Shown one piece after another: positions 23,686 through 25,213 of a stretch of DNA of 25,213 nt. How positions within the stretch are numbered: the stretch's first letter is position 1; the number at the start of each line of letters is the position of its first letter. Source of the stretch: Phycisphaerales bacterium. Lineage in GTDB: Bacteria > Planctomycetota > Phycisphaerae > Sedimentisphaerales > Anaerohalosphaeraceae. Where the stretch lies: positions 1 to 25,213 of the forward strand of contig DSDH01000075.1 of NCBI GenBank assembly GCA_011055475.1, in the 5' to 3' direction. Position numbers and translations under genes: made by a program. The notes beneath the pieces were generated by a model. That model saw only the letters and a list, made by a program, of their open reading frames with translations. It was not told where the DNA came from and did no database searches.

Positions 23686-23740
23686 GCGTGCTTCACACCT
23701 GCTTTCCGGCGACTCGCCTTGATAAGAGGACCTCAACAAC

Positions 23741-23900
23741 CCTAACAGTCCGTTGAAAAACGTACGGGCCAAAAGAATGGGCCCTTCTTGTCATTCCCGC
23801 GAAAGCGGGAATCCACGCTTTGCGTGCAGAGAACACACCACACGTTGAGCGTGGACCCCGGATCAAGTCCGGGGTGACACTTTTTCAACAGGCTGCTAAC
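23741..23900. mobile_element. MITE-like element in the rpsU leader
   Basis: Imperfect terminal inverted repeats bound the element: CCTAACAGTCCGTTGAAAAA at 23741-23760, and GTTAGCAGCCTGTTGAAAAA as the complement of 23881-23900 (15 of 20 identical). Inside are ATTCCCGC-GAAA-GCGGGAAT (23793-23812) and ACCCCGGA-TCAAG-TCCGGGGT (23855-23875). CACGC-TTT-GCGTG near 23814 is a smaller stem. There is no coding capacity. The CATTCCCGCGAAAGCGGGAAT and GTTGAAAAA motifs resemble repeats seen between genes in many bacteria (from memory). It lies between the predicted rpsU promoter and rpsU. Confidence 0.65.
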
Positions 23901-23912
23901 GGAAAACTGCTA

Positions 23913-23940
23913 AGTATAGACGTGAATCGGCGCGTTTCAA
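23913..23940 (-). promoter_or_regulatory. Strong sigma70-type promoter for rpsU-uvrB-nadC-birA
   Basis: Minus strand: TTGAAA (23940-23935), 16-bp spacer, TATACT (23918-23913), each hexamer matching 5 of 6 consensus bases. The predicted start near 23906 sits at the edge of the MITE-like element, giving rpsU a leader of about 220 nt that contains the whole element. Confidence 0.7.
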
Positions 23941-24055
23941 GGGCCAATCCACAGTTCGTGAAAACTTTCGCGCCCGCCCGGCCGGATCAAGGTCCGCACC
24001 GGGGCGCAAGCGGATAGCTGGAATACCTCGATATGGGGGTTTATTTCAGCCCACA

Positions 24056-24071
24056 GCACAACATATTGTGC
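24056..24071. other. Operator-like dyad GCACAA-CATA-TTGTGC
   Basis: Perfect 6-bp arms around CATA in a locally AT-rich pocket of the 23941-24390 gene-free stretch. It lies 116 bp upstream of the rpsU -35 box and about 320 bp upstream of the metallophosphoesterase promoter. A regulator binding site is plausible but unproven. Confidence 0.35.
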
Positions 24072-24233
24072 ATTTGGTGAATCTGGCCCCAAGGAAGACC
24101 CTTGGCGTAGGCGCTCTGTGGGACTGATCGCATGGCCTCTGGGGAGGGCTTCTGGGCGGCTGCAATCCCGGCTTGGGCCGGGCCTTGGTGTGCCATCCGG
24201 TACGGTGGACGACCTGTGCCATCACGCCGGGCG

Positions 24234-24254
24234 GGCGATACGGTCTGTATCGCC
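24234..24254. other. Hairpin flanked by direct repeats
   Basis: GGCGATAC, loop GGTCT, GTATCGCC make a perfect 8-bp stem with CACGCCGGGCG repeated immediately on both sides. It belongs to a gene-free stretch; the open frames across it have no protein-like features. Confidence 0.4.
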
Positions 24255-24390
24255 GTCACGCCGGGCGCGCGGCACATCGATTCTTGCGTACGCGCCGGGG
24301 CCATTTGTGGATCGCCCGTCCGATGACGTGGCCCGGACATTCTGCCCGTGCGTGTTGCCCCCTGGGGGCATTGTGCGGTGTCGACATGGT

Positions 24391-24419
24391 TTGATTTTCC
24401 CTCGTGACGCCGTTATGCT
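24391..24419 (+). promoter_or_regulatory. Sigma70-type promoter of the metallophosphoesterase gene
   Basis: TTGATT (24391-24396), 17-bp spacer, TATGCT (24414-24419). The predicted start near 24426 gives a leader of about 40 nt to the GTG at 24468. Confidence 0.6.
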
Positions 24420-24467
24420 CTTGGCCCAATCGCCATTCGAACGATGGTTTGTGCGGGAGTGCGAAGC

Positions 24468-25106
24468 GTGGTGATTATAGCCTTGTCGGACATTCATTCC
24501 GAGACGCGGCACTTCGCGGCGATGGCCGAGGCACTGACCGCCGCCGATGTCGTGCTCATCGCCGGGGATATAACGCACTTTGGCGGGGCCACCGGGGCCC
24601 GCGAGATCATCGAGGAGCTGCGTCTCTACAACCCGTCCATCCTGGCCGTGCCGGGCAACTGCGACGGCAGGGGGGTGCAGGAATACCTGGCCCGCGAAGG
24701 CCTGAGCCTGCACGACCGCCGCGTCGACATCGATGGTGTGGCCTTTGCGGGTCTGTGCCGATGGCTCGACGATGAGCCGGCCGCCTCCGGTGGGCCCGAT
24801 ATGTACGCAAGAGCGGCCGCATCGCTGACCGGTGCCCGGCGCGCGGTCTTCCTCACGCATCAACCGGCTTACGGTACGACCGTCGACACCCTGCCAGGTG
24901 GCCGACATGGCGGCAACCGCGAGACCCGCGCCCTGATTGAGCGCATCGAGCCTGTCCTGGCCGTCTCTGGTCACGTCCACGAGGCCGCCGGCACCGACCG
25001 CTTGGGCCCGACGACGCTGGTCAATCCCGGCCCCGCCCGCCGTGGCCGCTATGCCCGCATCGTGCTGTCCGAGCAGGTCGAGAGCGTCGAACTGTGCAGC
25101 GTATGA
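24468..25106 (+). CDS. Metallophosphoesterase, calcineurin-like (YfcE-type phosphodiesterase)
   Basis: A two-metal phosphoesterase of 212 residues. Metal ligands can be read in order: Asp8 and His10 (SDIHSE), Asp34 (AGDIT), Asn64 (PGNCD), His131 (LTHQPAYG), and His169 and His171 (SGHVHEAAG). A VNPGPARRGRYA end is typical of YfcE/MJ0936-like phosphodiesterases, whose natural substrates are unsettled. GTG 24468 is chosen because GGGAG lies 8 nt upstream and the product starts MVIIALSDIH, as is usual; ATG 24444 would add eight atypical residues. It is a single-gene unit with its own promoter. Confidence 0.9.
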   Translation: MVIIALSDIHSETRHFAAMAEALTAADVVLIAGDITHFGGATGAREIIEELRLYNPSILAVPGNCDGRGVQEYLAREGLSLHDRRVDIDGVAFAGLCRWLDDEPAASGGPDMYARAAASLTGARRAVFLTHQPAYGTTVDTLPGGRHGGNRETRALIERIEPVLAVSGHVHEAAGTDRLGPTTLVNPGPARRGRYARIVLSEQVESVELCSV

Positions 25107-25159
25107 CGGCGTGCCGACGGCGCCGCGGCCGACCCCGAACCGTCGAGGCAGGGTCCGGC

Positions 25160-25213
25160 TCACACGCCGCTGGGCTGTCTGCCCATCGCGGCGCGGACCG
25201 ACTCCTTGATTCG
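25160..25213 (-). CDS. Possible C-terminus of a gene running off the window
   Basis: From the right edge the minus strand reads RIKESVRAAMGRQPSGV and then a TGA, with high G/C at third codon positions. The scrap would converge on the metallophosphoesterase gene, 53 nt away. It is too short to assign and may be chance. Confidence 0.3.
   Translation of the reverse strand, partial: RIKESVRAAMGRQPSGV

Noticed and set aside
24222..25163. 313-residue minus-strand frame over the metallophosphoesterase
   Set aside because: Antisense to a gene with all metal-binding motifs; no motif of its own.
1..25213. CRISPR array, prophage, toxin-antitoxin or defence island
   Set aside because: No regularly spaced repeats and no genes of these classes were found on either strand.

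Overview
The window looks like a chromosomal segment of a GC-rich Planctomycetota bacterium, most likely class Phycisphaerae. Three things point there. One is a pseudopilin-like secreted protein with an A/FTLIELLVV prepilin signal and a C-terminal 'ADGH' block. Another is a Calx-beta plus dockerin-like (DLNRDxxVDxxDL) C-terminus. The third is a secreted GH127 arabinofuranosidase beside an L-arabinose isomerase. This placement is inference; there is no rRNA in the window. Superoxide reductase and a single-cluster ferredoxin suggest an anaerobe or microaerophile that meets oxygen occasionally.

Layout. 1-1617 (+) is a prolyl oligopeptidase-family peptidase cut by the window edge. It converges on an L-arabinose operon (5674-1726, -) of secreted GH127 beta-L-arabinofuranosidase followed 31 nt later by araA. 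Next are a truncated Calx-beta/dockerin remnant (5875-6294, -) and the pseudopilin-like gene (6366-7196, -). Its -10 box is flanked by 10-bp direct repeats. A gene-poor stretch (7197-7815) leads to a small LuxR-type HTH gene that is probably frameshifted. A redox/stress cluster follows: ferredoxin, superoxide reductase and pterin carbinolamine dehydratase (+), OsmC-like protein (-), a repeat-rich 715-bp intergenic region, then trxA (+) with a clear promoter and terminator.

From 23685 down to 11368 every gene is on the minus strand: rpsU-uvrB-nadC-birA, a 73-aa unknown gene, then rpsB-tsf-pyrH-frr, a large AsmA-like protein and a YihY/BrkB-type membrane protein with a fused winged-helix-like tail. 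The rpsB unit has a strong promoter and a hairpin at the predicted 5' end of its mRNA. An intrinsic terminator lies between tsf and pyrH. rpsU has a strong promoter about 230 bp upstream, and a roughly 160-bp MITE-like element occupies the transcribed leader between them. The right end holds a YfcE-like metallophosphoesterase with its own promoter and a possible C-terminal scrap of a converging gene.

No phage, CRISPR, toxin-antitoxin or defence system was recognised. The most unusual signals are regulatory or structural: the MITE in the rpsU leader, the rpsB leader hairpin, the repeat-flanked pilin promoter, the frameshifted LuxR gene, the OsmC paralogue lacking its second cysteine, and the acidic tail on ribosomal protein S2.
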